Shown here: positions 1-6,673 of the stretch, piece by piece | How positions within the stretch are numbered: the stretch's first letter is position 1 | Layout: every line of letters begins with the position of its first letter | From: JBEKCP01 sp050014815 | Lineage (GTDB): Bacteria; Planctomycetota; Planctomycetia; Pirellulales; Thermoguttaceae | NCBI GenBank assembly: GCA_050014815.1 | Contig: JBEKCP010000103.1 | Coordinates: 1 to 12,346 of the forward strand | Reading direction: 5' to 3' | Length of the DNA stretch: 12,346 nt | The notes under the pieces: generated by a model | Told to the model about the DNA's origin: nothing | What the model saw: the letters and a program-made list of their open reading frames with translations, nothing else | Database searches by the model: none | Program-made: the position numbers and the translations under genes

Positions 1-1115
1 TTCAGCCGCCGGTGGATGGTGATGTCCTGGTCGGGGCCGACGTTTACTTCAACGCGGTCGCCGATGGGCACGTACTTGGTCTCGGTGCCGCCCACGTAGG
101 CCAGGTCCTTCGTCCTATACTCGGAGAAGAGCCGCACCATGCCGTTGGGCAGGGGCGACAGGCCCAGGTTCTCCATGGCCGAGAGCTTCTTCTCCTTACC
201 CTGCTCGTCCAGGAGCTTCAGGTTCTTGAAGCGGTAGAACTTGGTAAAACCCTTGCCGCCATCGCGGTCGGTGAGCTTGTAGAAGCATTCCAGCGGCACG
301 TCGGCAGCCTTAAGGGCCACCAGCCGCTTGGGCTCCTTGTCCTTGATGTCCTCGCGGCCTTCGATGGTGAAGAGGAAGTATTCGGAGAGGCCCTCTTTGA
401 CGACCTCCTTCGGTTTATCAGGTGCAGGCGCCGGGGCGCCCCAAGCCCCGCCCATTCCCTGGCCCTTGCCTTCGGCCGCGGCCAACTTCTTGAAGAACTG
501 CACTTGCGCGTGAGCGCGTCCCTCCTCATCCAGGTTGCGATAACGCGTCCCGCTCTCGGGCACGGGCCTGCGGGCCAGGTCGGCGATCTTCTCCACGAGG
601 TTGATCGTGCCCACCACCAGCCGGGTCTGGGCGTTGTCGTAAAGTTCGCCGGAGTTGTTGGTCACGCGAACGTAGCCGGTCAGGTTGAGCTTCGTCTCGT
701 CCTCATTGGCGATGCCCACGTAGTCGGCCGCCCAGGTGATGCCGCTGGTGAAGTACCGAATCTCGACGGGAATCTTGCCCGGCATCTGGCTCTTGATGTT
801 CCATTGCAGGGCGTCGTTGCGGCCCGCCGGGAAGGTCGTGTCCACCAGGTCCACCTTGTCCTGATGATCGAAGATGCGGAACTCGATCGAGGTCGGGTCG
901 ATCAGCGTATTGGCCCAGGAGAACTGGATCTTGTTGACCCCTTCCTTCACCGTCAGGAGGCGGTGCTCCCGGACCATGGTGATGTCTTCGGAGTTGTAGA
1001 TGGTCAGTTGCGTGCCCTCGCGGGTGGGGAGGGTCACGAGGTCCACGGCGGCCGGGGCGGGGCCGACCAGCCCCGCCAGCAGCATCACCGTCAGCCAGCA
1101 CGTCTGTTTCCGCAT
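1..1115 (-). CDS. Exported DUF4139 domain protein (C-terminus outside window)
   Basis: This reading frame runs from ATG at 1115 to the window edge without a stop, giving 371 codons, so the C-terminus is missing. Residues 1-22 look like a signal peptide (charged MRKQ, hydrophobic core, cleavage near APA|AV), so the protein is probably periplasmic or surface-located. Residues about 35-80 carry the conserved entry of this family (TIYNSEDITMVRE, then NKIQF and DPTSIEFR). From about 118 onward the DUF4139 hallmark is clear (YFTSGITWAADYVG, LNLTGYVRVTNNSG, NAQTRLVVGTIN). An alanine- and proline-rich linker lies near 212-233. The start is supported by GAGAGG about 10 nt upstream. DUF4139 proteins have no firmly established biochemical role, and none is claimed here. 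It is transcribed divergently from hisF. The long plus-strand frame covering it is a shadow. Confidence 0.88.
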   Translation of the reverse strand, partial: MRKQTCWLTVMLLAGLVGPAPAAVDLVTLPTREGTQLTIYNSEDITMVREHRLLTVKEGVNKIQFSWANTLIDPTSIEFRIFDHQDKVDLVDTTFPAGRNDALQWNIKSQMPGKIPVEIRYFTSGITWAADYVGIANEDETKLNLTGYVRVTNNSGELYDNAQTRLVVGTINLVEKIADLARRPVPESGTRYRNLDEEGRAHAQVQFFKKLAAAEGKGQGMGGAWGAPAPAPDKPKEVVKEGLSEYFLFTIEGREDIKDKEPKRLVALKAADVPLECFYKLTDRDGGKGFTKFYRFKNLKLLDEQGKEKKLSAMENLGLSPLPNGMVRLFSEYRTKDLAYVGGTETKYVPIGDRVEVNVGPDQDITIHRRL

Positions 1116-1144
1116 GGGGTCAGGTCCTCTCTTTTGGCAGGCCA

Positions 1145-1174
1145 ATTCTACCATGCCGCCTGCGCGGTTGTCTT
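1145..1174 (-). promoter_or_regulatory. Putative sigma-70-type promoter for the DUF4139 gene
   Basis: Read on the minus strand, an AAGACA -35-like hexamer (1174-1169) is followed by an 18-nt spacer and TAGAAT (1150-1145), which matches TATAAT at five of six positions. Transcription would begin near 1138 and leave a leader of about 22 nt that contains the GAGAGG ribosome binding site. This is a consensus match only. Confidence 0.4.
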
Positions 1175-1191
1175 CTATTGGATGCGGGACC

Positions 1192-1318
1192 GCCCGGAAT
1201 GGTTCCGGGCTTGCCGAGCGGGACTTTTCTTATTGTAGGTCCCGCTTGCCGAGCGGGACTTTGCGCACCGACAACGTCTGTCCATCATTCAAGTCCCTTC
1301 CGGCAGAAGGGACCTACA
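1192..1318. repeat. REP-like inverted pair of hairpins, with an extra partial copy
   Basis: Two 28-nt units face each other at 1234-1261 and 1291-1318. Each is a hairpin with an 8-bp stem: GTCCCGCT/AGCGGGAC with loop TGCCG in the left unit, and GTCCCTTC/GAAGGGAC with loop CGGCA in the right unit. The stems differ in sequence but both stay perfectly paired. A third, partial copy shares 19 identical bases with the left unit (1209-1227 versus 1244-1262). It is preceded by another hairpin, GCCCGGAA-TGG-TTCCGGGC (1192-1210). The arrangement resembles the REP/BIME elements of other bacteria. No transposase is present in the window. Together with the two promoter-like sites it accounts for most of the 355-bp gap between the DUF4139 gene and hisF. 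Confidence 0.75.
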
Positions 1319-1373
1319 CAATGCAGGTTGTTCCGCCCTCCGCCTTCTATCCAGCCCCCAAAGCCGGGGGGAG

Positions 1374-1402
1374 TTGACCGGCCGTACCGTGCCGGTTACA
1401 GT
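1374..1402 (+). promoter_or_regulatory. Putative sigma-70 promoter for hisF
   Basis: TTGACC (1374-1379), a 17-nt spacer and TACAGT (1397-1402) form a good consensus-type promoter. Transcription would start near 1409 and leave a leader of about 62 nt. The leader contains a GC-rich hairpin, CCGGGC-ATGG-GCCCGG, near 1412-1431. No known histidine attenuator pattern (a run of His codons) is visible. Confidence 0.5.
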
Positions 1403-1470
1403 AGAAGCCGGTCCGGGCATGGGCCCGGGCGAGCCGGAACCATCCGTCGCCATTACCCGTAGAGAAGCAC

Positions 1471-2238
1471 TTGTTCGCCAAGCGGGTCATTCCCTGCCTC
1501 GATGTCAACCAGGGCCGAGTCGTCAAGGGGACGAATTTCCTCAATCTCCGCGACGCCGGCGATCCGGTCGAGGTCGCCGCGCGCTACGAGCAGGAGGGGG
1601 CCGACGAACTGGTCTTCCTGGACATTACGGCCAGCCACGAGGGGCGCGACATCATGCTCGACGTGGTCCGGCGGACCGCCGAGGTGGTCTTCATGCCGTT
1701 GACCGTCGGCGGGGGCATCCGCACCATGGACGACATCCGCGGGTTGCTCCGGGCGGGGGCCGACAAGGTGTCGATCAACTCGGCGGCGTGCCGCCAGCCC
1801 GACTTCGTCCGCCAGGCCGCCCGCCGCTTCGGCAGCCAGTGCATCGTCGTGAACATCGACCCGAAACGGGTCAAGAAGGACGGCAAGGAGTTCTGGGAGG
1901 TCCACATCAACGGCGGCCGCATCGGGACCGGACGGGAGGCCGTGGCCTGGGCCCGCGAGGTCCAGGACCTCGGCGCCGGCGAGATCGTGCTCACCTCGAT
2001 GGACGCCGACGGGACCAAGGACGGTTACGACCTGGAGATCACCCGCGCGGTCACGGATGCGGTGTCCATCCCGGTGGTGGCCAGCGGGGGGGCGGGTTGT
2101 CCCGACCATCTGGCCGACGCGATTCTCCTGGGCGGGGCCGAGGCCGCGCTGGCCGCCAGCATTTTTCATTACGGCGAGTATACTATCCGGCAGACGAAGG
2201 AGGTCCTCCGCGCCCGGGGCGTCCCGGTGCGGCTGTGA
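1471..2238 (+). CDS. hisF: Imidazole glycerol phosphate synthase, cyclase subunit HisF
   Basis: HisF is the cyclase half of the cytoplasmic HisH-HisF glutamine amidotransferase. It uses ammonia from HisH to convert PRFAR to imidazole glycerol phosphate and AICAR in histidine biosynthesis. The 255-residue length is normal. The protein opens with the canonical FAKRVIPCLDV, which places catalytic Asp at D11. The second catalytic Asp is D130 in VVNIDPKRV. Phosphate-binding signatures of the TIM barrel are present (LTVGGGIRT near 78-85, SMDADGTKDGYD, and VVASGGAG near 197). The start is TTG at 1471: no ATG lies nearby and the family N-terminus begins exactly there. The ribosome binding site is only a weak AGAGAAG. 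No other his gene is in the window, so this copy is not in a his operon here. It ends just before a palindromic repeat. Confidence 0.97.
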   Translation: MFAKRVIPCLDVNQGRVVKGTNFLNLRDAGDPVEVAARYEQEGADELVFLDITASHEGRDIMLDVVRRTAEVVFMPLTVGGGIRTMDDIRGLLRAGADKVSINSAACRQPDFVRQAARRFGSQCIVVNIDPKRVKKDGKEFWEVHINGGRIGTGREAVAWAREVQDLGAGEIVLTSMDADGTKDGYDLEITRAVTDAVSIPVVASGGAGCPDHLADAILLGGAEAALAASIFHYGEYTIRQTKEVLRARGVPVRL

Positions 2239-2247
2239 GGTTGTAGT

Positions 2248-2350
2248 CCCCCTCTCCCTCCGGGAGAGGGCCGGGGTGAGGGAGTGAAAAGCTGAGCATT
2301 GGTTGCTCGTTCCCCTCACCCCCTGCCCCTCTCCCGAAGGGCGAGGGGAG
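2248..2350. repeat. Palindromic repeat pair between hisF and pilT
   Basis: Two GC-rich arms of about 37-40 nt (2248-2284 and 2311-2350) are near inverted copies of each other around the core CCCTCTCCC...GGGAGAGGG...GGGGTGAGGG, separated by about 26 nt. Each arm is also a hairpin by itself. The right-arm hairpin is 2326-2348 (CCCCTC-T-CCC, loop GAA, GGG-C-GAGGGG). This motif type is widespread in intergenic DNA of high-GC bacteria. It could act as a transcription terminator for hisF or protect mRNA ends. Its right end doubles as the ribosome binding site of the next gene. Confidence 0.75.
2343..2350 (+). promoter_or_regulatory. Ribosome binding site of pilT embedded in a repeat hairpin
   Basis: GAGGGGAG (2343-2350) sits 8 nt before the ATG at 2359 and is the only plausible Shine-Dalgarno sequence for the PilT gene. 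It decides the start in favour of 2359 over in-frame upstream starts inside the repeat. GAGGGG is also the 3' strand of the hairpin at 2326-2348, so it could be occluded in folded mRNA. Confidence 0.6.
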
Positions 2351-2358
2351 TTGAAGAC

Positions 2359-3513
2359 ATGTCCAGCAACAGCGATGCAATAACCGAGCGGCTCTCGCGC
2401 AAGCAGGCCGACCTGGAAATCGACAAGCTTTTCCGCGCGCTGGTGAAGTGCGAGGGGAGCGACCTGCACTTGAAGGCGGGCGCTCCGCCGCTGGTGCGCG
2501 TGGCGGGCACGCTCCGCCCGTTGAACCGCGGCCCCATCGACGAAGAGGAGATGAGCCGCCTGATCCTCCCCCTATTCCAGCACGACCCGCGGCGGAAGCG
2601 GATTTTCGAGGAGGAGGGGGGGGTGGATTTCGCGTACTCGCTCATGGTCGACGACAAGCGGTGGCGGTTCCGCATCAACGTGCTCACGCAGATGGGCAGC
2701 ATCGGGCTGGTCGCCCGGCGAGTGAACAACTGGATCCCCGACTTCAAGGCCCTCCATCTGCCCGAAAGCCTCGAATCGCTCTGCCGCTTCAGCCAGGGCA
2801 TGATCCTTCTCTCGGGCGTGACCGGCTCCGGCAAGAGCACCACGATCGCCTCGATGCTGGACTGGATCAACCACAACTTCCGCAAGCACATCCTGACGCT
2901 CGAGGACCCCATCGAGTTCACCTTCACGGAGGACAAGTGCCTGATCAACCAGCGGGAGGTGGGCAACGACGTGCGGGACTTCATGACCGGCATGAAGCAC
3001 GCGGTCCGCGAGGACCCGGACATCATCCTCGTCGGCGAGATGCGCGACCGGGAGACGTTCGAGACGGCCATCCAGGCGGCCGAGACGGGGCACCTGGTCT
3101 TCGGCACCATCCACGCCTCGACGGCGCCGAGCACCGTCGGGCGGATCATGGACCTCTTCCCCGAGGGCCAGCGGTCGGCGGTCCGCAGCGCCCTGGCCTT
3201 CAACATGAAGGCGATCATCGCCCAGAAGCTCCTGCCCTCGATCCGGCCGGGCGTCCCCCGCGTGCCGACCGTCGAGATCATGACCTTCAGCACCGTCGTC
3301 CGCAAGCTCATCCTGGAAGAGGAGGACGTCAAATTGAGCGACGCGATCCGCCTCGGCAAGGAGGACGGGATGCAGGACTTCACGATGAGCCTCCGGCAGC
3401 TCATCGAGGACCAACTGATCGATCGACCGACGGCGTTCGAGGTGGCCCCCAACCCGGAGGCCCTCAAGATGGCCTTGAAGGGCATCGAGCTCCGCGACGC
3501 CGGCATGCTGTGA
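2359..3513 (+). CDS. pilT: PilT-family twitching motility / retraction ATPase
   Basis: This is a 384-residue hexameric secretion ATPase of the PilT type. Family members power retraction of type IV pili at the cytoplasmic face of the inner membrane. The N-terminal domain has the PilT signature SDLHLKAG (34-41) and VRVAGTLRPLN. The core domain has Walker A GVTGSGKST (153-161), Asp box LTLEDPIEF (179-187), Walker B IILVGEMRD (222-230) and His box GHLVFGTIHAST (244-255). The C-terminal part keeps GMQDF (337-341), as in PilT. The tetracysteine zinc site of PilB/GspE extension ATPases is absent, as expected for PilT. All catalytic residues look intact. Start at 2359 is supported by GAGGGGAG. A PilT paralogue (PilU-like, or used by another pilus or secretion system) cannot be excluded, since no pilin or PilC gene is nearby. 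The 1100-codon minus-strand frame across this gene and the next is a shadow. Confidence 0.93.
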   Translation: MSSNSDAITERLSRKQADLEIDKLFRALVKCEGSDLHLKAGAPPLVRVAGTLRPLNRGPIDEEEMSRLILPLFQHDPRRKRIFEEEGGVDFAYSLMVDDKRWRFRINVLTQMGSIGLVARRVNNWIPDFKALHLPESLESLCRFSQGMILLSGVTGSGKSTTIASMLDWINHNFRKHILTLEDPIEFTFTEDKCLINQREVGNDVRDFMTGMKHAVREDPDIILVGEMRDRETFETAIQAAETGHLVFGTIHASTAPSTVGRIMDLFPEGQRSAVRSALAFNMKAIIAQKLLPSIRPGVPRVPTVEIMTFSTVVRKLILEEEDVKLSDAIRLGKEDGMQDFTMSLRQLIEDQLIDRPTAFEVAPNPEALKMALKGIELRDAGML

Positions 3514-3548
3514 GATAATCCACCATTATGGACTTGGCCCGTTTCTAA

Positions 3549-3573
3549 CCCCCGGACGCAGTCCGGGGGCTTT
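3549..3573 (+). terminator. Possible intrinsic terminator after pilT
   Basis: A perfect 9-bp stem CCCCCGGAC/GTCCGGGGG (3549-3557 and 3561-3569, loop GCA) is followed by CTTTGG, so the T tract is short. It lies 35 nt past the pilT stop. It may end or attenuate the transcript before the next gene. Confidence 0.45.
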
Positions 3574-3575
3574 GG

Positions 3576-3601
3576 AATTGTTATCGCGATTTCCGGATAA
3601 C
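3576..3601 (+). promoter_or_regulatory. Inverted repeat upstream of the pseudo-ATPase gene
   Basis: GTTATC (3580-3585) and GATAAC (3596-3601) form a perfect 6-bp inverted repeat with a 10-nt centre, 17 nt before the start codon at 3618. It could be an operator, a small hairpin, or part of a weak promoter that uses GATAAC as its -10 element. The support is weak. Confidence 0.2.
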
Positions 3602-3617
3602 GGCGTAGAGGCCCGCA

Positions 3618-5645
3618 ATGCGACCCTTCCGACCGATCCTCATCCCCGCCCTGGTCGCCATTGTGCTGGCCGTGAGCGCGCAAACACTCTGGGCCGACGA
3701 ATCGCCGGCCCAATACCTGCTCCGCGGCGCCTGGCGCGGGACGGGTTTCTACCTGAGCTGGATCAAGATCCTGTCGGCATGGCTCGTCTTCCTGGCCTGG
3801 ATCGCGACGACCGGCTGGGTGAACCAGGACGTCCAGGACCGGGGTCTCAATTGGCTTCGTTGGAACGCGATTGTCGCCGGCAGCTTCTTCGCGGCAATAG
3901 TGCTGGCGTGGGAGATCCCGTGGTTCTGGCTGGGATGGCCGCTGATGTGGATCGCCTGGATCGCGCCGTTGGCCTCGTACATCGTCTACCGCAACTCGCG
4001 GGCGCCGAGCCATGAGAAGGTGCTCACGCGGGATCACCTCCGCCACCTGGCGTCGCGGTACCTGGGGAAGGTGGGCGTGAAGGTCTCGGCCGAGGCGTCG
4101 GATCCCAACCGCGGGGGCTCGCCCTTGACGGTCTTTGGCCGCGGGGGGGCCAACCCGCAGGCCGACGCGGCCCGGCTGCTGGCCGCCCGGCAATGCGAGG
4201 GCCTGCCGGAGGCGCGGCGGATCCTCGCCGAGGCCCTGGCGGCCCGGGCCTCCGGTATCCTCTTGGACTTCACCCAATCGTCCGTGGCGCGGCGTTACCT
4301 GGTCGATGGCGTCTGGATGCCCCAGGAGCCGCTGGATCGCGAGACGGCCGATCCGGCGTTGGTGGCGCTGAAGACGCTCGCGGGCCTCAAGCCGGACGAC
4401 CGCCGCGCCCGCCAGGAAGGCCCCTTCGGGGTCGAGTACCAGGTGATCCGGCACGAGGTTTTCGGCCGGGTCGACCGTGCGGAGGCCCAGTTCCGCGAGA
4501 AGTTGACTATAGACCTGACCAAGAAGATGGCCTCCGAGGAGCTCAAGCCGCCCCAGCTCCAGCAGCAGGTGGCGGCGGCGGTCGAGGAGGAGGCCCGCGA
4601 GAAGTTCGCCACGCCGATCGGCCGGTGGACGCCGGTGGATCGCGACCGTTTGCCGAAGCTGCCGGGCATCGACGCCCTGAACCCGGCCACGTCGGTGGAG
4701 CCCGTCAAGTGCCCCGCCACGCTGGCCGCCCAGGGAACGGCCTCCGGCGAGCGGGTGCTCATCCAGTTCGAGGTGAAGACGGCCCAACTGGCCACGCTGG
4801 ACGAGGTGGGCATGCGCGCCAAGGTGCAGGAAATGCTGAAGGAGGCGATGAATCGTCCGAAGGGCTTCGTGCTGTTGGCTGCCGTGCCCGGCGGCGGGCT
4901 GCGGACCACCACCAAGGCCCTCCTGCAAGGCATGGACCGCTTCGTGCGGGAGTTCATGGCCGTCGAAGACGAAGGCAACCGCTATGAAGAGGTCGAGAAC
5001 GTCCCGGTCCACACCTACCGCGCGGCCGCCGGCGAGACCCTTGCCGCCTTCCTGCCCAAGGTCTTCCGCGAGGAACCCAACGTTCTGGTGGTCCGCGACC
5101 TCGTGGACGCGGCGGCCGTGGCCGTGCTCTGCCACGAAATCTCCGCCAACGAGCGGCTGGTGATCTCGACGGTGCGGGCCAGGGACTGCGCCGAGGCGCT
5201 CTTGCGGGTGGTTGCGATGGGCGTGCCGCCGGCCGACTTCGCCCGGCTCGTCACCGCGGTCCTCTGCCAGCGGCTCGTGCGAAAGCTCTGCGACAAGTGC
5301 AAGGAACCATACGCGCCGGGGGCACAGGTGCTCCAGCAATTGGGGATTCCGGAGGGGCGGGTCCGGGCCTTCTTCCGCCCTCCGCAGGCGAAGCCGACCG
5401 ACCAGGATCGCAAGGAGCCCTGCCGCGAGTGCGGCGGCTCCGGCTACCTGGGCCAGACCGCCCTGTTCGAGATCGTCGTGCTCGACGACACGCTCCGCAA
5501 GACGCTCGCCGCCGCGCCCAAGCTCGACGCCCTCCGGCAGGCCGCCCGCAAGGCCGGCATGAAGAACTTCCAGGAAGAAGGCGTCCTGATGGTTGCCCGC
5601 GGCGTCACTTCGCTGCAAGAATTGACACGCGTGCTGAAAGGGTGA
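3618..5645 (+). CDS. Membrane-anchored, catalytically degenerate GspE/PilB-like ATPase homologue
   Basis: This is a 675-residue protein in two parts. Residues 1-26 look like a signal peptide (cleavage near LWA|DE), followed by hydrophobic segments near 48-66, 84-99 and 101-124. From about 195 onward it aligns with GspE/PilB: RILAEALAARASGILLDF, LKTLAGLKPDDRRARQEGPF, then a charged insertion near 285-345, then the core. Walker A reads VPGGGLRT (423-430), so the invariant Lys is Arg429 and the preceding Gly is Leu428. Walker B reads VVRDLVD, with Asp494 for the catalytic Glu and Val496 for the conserved Arg. Both His-box histidines are Arg (R513, R520). By contrast, the zinc tetracysteine is intact (C558/C561 and C602/C605), as are GYLGQTALFEIV and the C-terminal GMKNFQEEG. 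I infer a pseudo-ATPase that keeps the fold and scaffolding surfaces. Start 3618 has GAGG 7 nt upstream. It lies 104 nt after pilT on the same strand. Confidence 0.8.
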   Translation: MRPFRPILIPALVAIVLAVSAQTLWADESPAQYLLRGAWRGTGFYLSWIKILSAWLVFLAWIATTGWVNQDVQDRGLNWLRWNAIVAGSFFAAIVLAWEIPWFWLGWPLMWIAWIAPLASYIVYRNSRAPSHEKVLTRDHLRHLASRYLGKVGVKVSAEASDPNRGGSPLTVFGRGGANPQADAARLLAARQCEGLPEARRILAEALAARASGILLDFTQSSVARRYLVDGVWMPQEPLDRETADPALVALKTLAGLKPDDRRARQEGPFGVEYQVIRHEVFGRVDRAEAQFREKLTIDLTKKMASEELKPPQLQQQVAAAVEEEAREKFATPIGRWTPVDRDRLPKLPGIDALNPATSVEPVKCPATLAAQGTASGERVLIQFEVKTAQLATLDEVGMRAKVQEMLKEAMNRPKGFVLLAAVPGGGLRTTTKALLQGMDRFVREFMAVEDEGNRYEEVENVPVHTYRAAAGETLAAFLPKVFREEPNVLVVRDLVDAAAVAVLCHEISANERLVISTVRARDCAEALLRVVAMGVPPADFARLVTAVLCQRLVRKLCDKCKEPYAPGAQVLQQLGIPEGRVRAFFRPPQAKPTDQDRKEPCRECGGSGYLGQTALFEIVVLDDTLRKTLAAAPKLDALRQAARKAGMKNFQEEGVLMVARGVTSLQELTRVLKG

Positions 5646-5675
5646 ACGGGGGAGTGGGGATTTAGGGATTTAGGG

Positions 5676-5687
5676 GCCGCTTGCGGC
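5676..5687 (+). other. Small hairpin and short direct repeats in a 75-bp gap
   Basis: The gap 5646-5720 holds a tandem pair of ATTTAGGG units (about 5660-5675) and a 5-bp hairpin GCCGC-TT-GCGGC (5676-5687) followed by TTCGT. It is too weak to call a terminator. It may be a remnant of a palindromic element. Confidence 0.25.
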
Positions 5688-5720
5688 TTCGTACAACATG
5701 CGTGACGAAAGACGATTCGT

Positions 5721-6494
5721 ATGAAGAATTGGTTGTCTAACTGGCTATTTCCGACCGCGCTCCTGCTCATCCTGTCCGGATGCGGCTCCTACACCGCGGG
5801 AACGAGCGGCGGGGCCGCGGAGGCGGGCTACGGCGGCTGGATCCTCTCCGCCCTCCTGCTGGTGATCTTCGCCGCCTGCGTCGCGTTCCTCTACCCCGAA
5901 AGCCTCTGGAGCAACGCCCTGCGGCTGGTCAACGTGGTGACCGCGGGCCTGCTGGCCATGAACTTCTTCGAGCCGGCCGCCCGCTGGCTTACCGGGCAGA
6001 TGCCCTCGTACACCGCCTTGTGGGACTTCCTGGCGCTGTGGGCCGTGTTCGTCCTCTCGTTCATCGTTCTCCGCACGATCACGGACCGGATCTCCCGGGT
6101 CGATGTCCGCTTCCTGAAACTGGCCGACCGGATCGGCAGCGGCCTCCTGGCGGCCTGGATCGGCTGGGTGATGGTCGGATTCAGCCTCACGACGCTGCAC
6201 ACCGCCCCCTTGGTGAAGAATTTCCTCTTCGGCGGGTTTCAGCCGGGCGAGAAGATGTTCTTCGGCCTGCTGGCCCCGGACCTCGAGTGGCTGGCCTTTA
6301 CCCAGAAAGTTTCCCGCGGCGCCTACAGCCGCTCGGGCGAGGCGGAAGCCCCGGATGCCTACGTGTTTTACTCCGAGTTCCCCGCGAAGCAGGCCGAAAG
6401 GCGGAAGAATCTGGCCGCGTATCTGGACCAGACCGGCGCCCTCCGCGTCGATCCAAACGCCCCGCCGGGCCCCCCGCTGCCGCGGGCGCCGTAG
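5721..6494 (+). CDS. CvpA-like multi-pass membrane protein
   Basis: This is a 257-residue integral membrane protein. A hydrophobic N-terminus ends in LSGC (18-21), which fits a lipobox with Cys21, so the N-terminus may be processed as a lipoprotein. Further hydrophobic segments lie near 40-57, 66-84, 101-120 and 138-160. The order of segments and the pattern LLAMNFFEPAARWL, then VLSFIVLRTITDRI, then DRIGSGLLAAWIGWVMVGFSL resembles the CvpA (colicin V production) family, whose members are membrane proteins of poorly defined role. The C-terminal 90 residues are soluble, with a proline-rich tail. No strong ribosome binding site precedes ATG 5721, although GACGAAAGACGA lies upstream. It follows the pseudo-ATPase gene by 75 bp on the same strand and may be co-transcribed. 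The family assignment is from pattern recognition only. Confidence 0.6.
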   Translation: MKNWLSNWLFPTALLLILSGCGSYTAGTSGGAAEAGYGGWILSALLLVIFAACVAFLYPESLWSNALRLVNVVTAGLLAMNFFEPAARWLTGQMPSYTALWDFLALWAVFVLSFIVLRTITDRISRVDVRFLKLADRIGSGLLAAWIGWVMVGFSLTTLHTAPLVKNFLFGGFQPGEKMFFGLLAPDLEWLAFTQKVSRGAYSRSGEAEAPDAYVFYSEFPAKQAERRKNLAAYLDQTGALRVDPNAPPGPPLPRAP

Positions 6495-6518
6495 GCGGCC
6501 CATTGGTGCATTAAGAAA

Positions 6519-6640
6519 GTAGGGTGGGTCGACGGCACCGATGCGAAGCATTGGTGGCGAGCCCCACCAGAAATAGGTCGAATGGACGTTGGTGGGGCTC
6601 GCCGACCATGCTTCGCACGGTGCCCGTCGACCCACCCTAC
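6519..6640. mobile_element. 122-bp MITE-like palindromic element
   Basis: Two 51-nt arms (6519-6569 and 6590-6640) are inverted copies that differ by two single-base indels and three substitutions, around a 20-nt loop. The ends read GTAGGGTGGGTCGACGG on both strands. The element fills most of the 179-bp gap between the CvpA-like and DUF4190-like genes. It encodes nothing, so it would depend on an enzyme supplied elsewhere. No target-site duplication is obvious. A shorter relative of one end occurs at 11341-11361. Transcribed, it would fold into a very stable hairpin and could act as a terminator in both directions. Confidence 0.7.
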
Positions 6641-6673
6641 ACCTTGCAGCCATCCTTTCCGCAAGAGAGTCTA

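Noticed and set aside
12..1238. Long plus-strand open frame of 408 codons
   Set aside because: It is antisense to the DUF4139 gene, whose minus-strand frame carries a signal peptide and family motifs. The plus product shows no recognisable motif and results from high third-position GC.
2316..5618. 1100-codon minus-strand open frame
   Set aside because: It lies antisense to pilT and the pseudo-ATPase, both with clear family motifs. It is a GC-driven shadow with low-complexity Arg/Gly/Leu-rich translation.
3618..5645. Reading the second ATPase gene as a functional PilB/GspE
   Set aside because: The Walker A lysine, Walker B glutamate and both His-box histidines are replaced, so an ordinary extension ATPase call would mislead.
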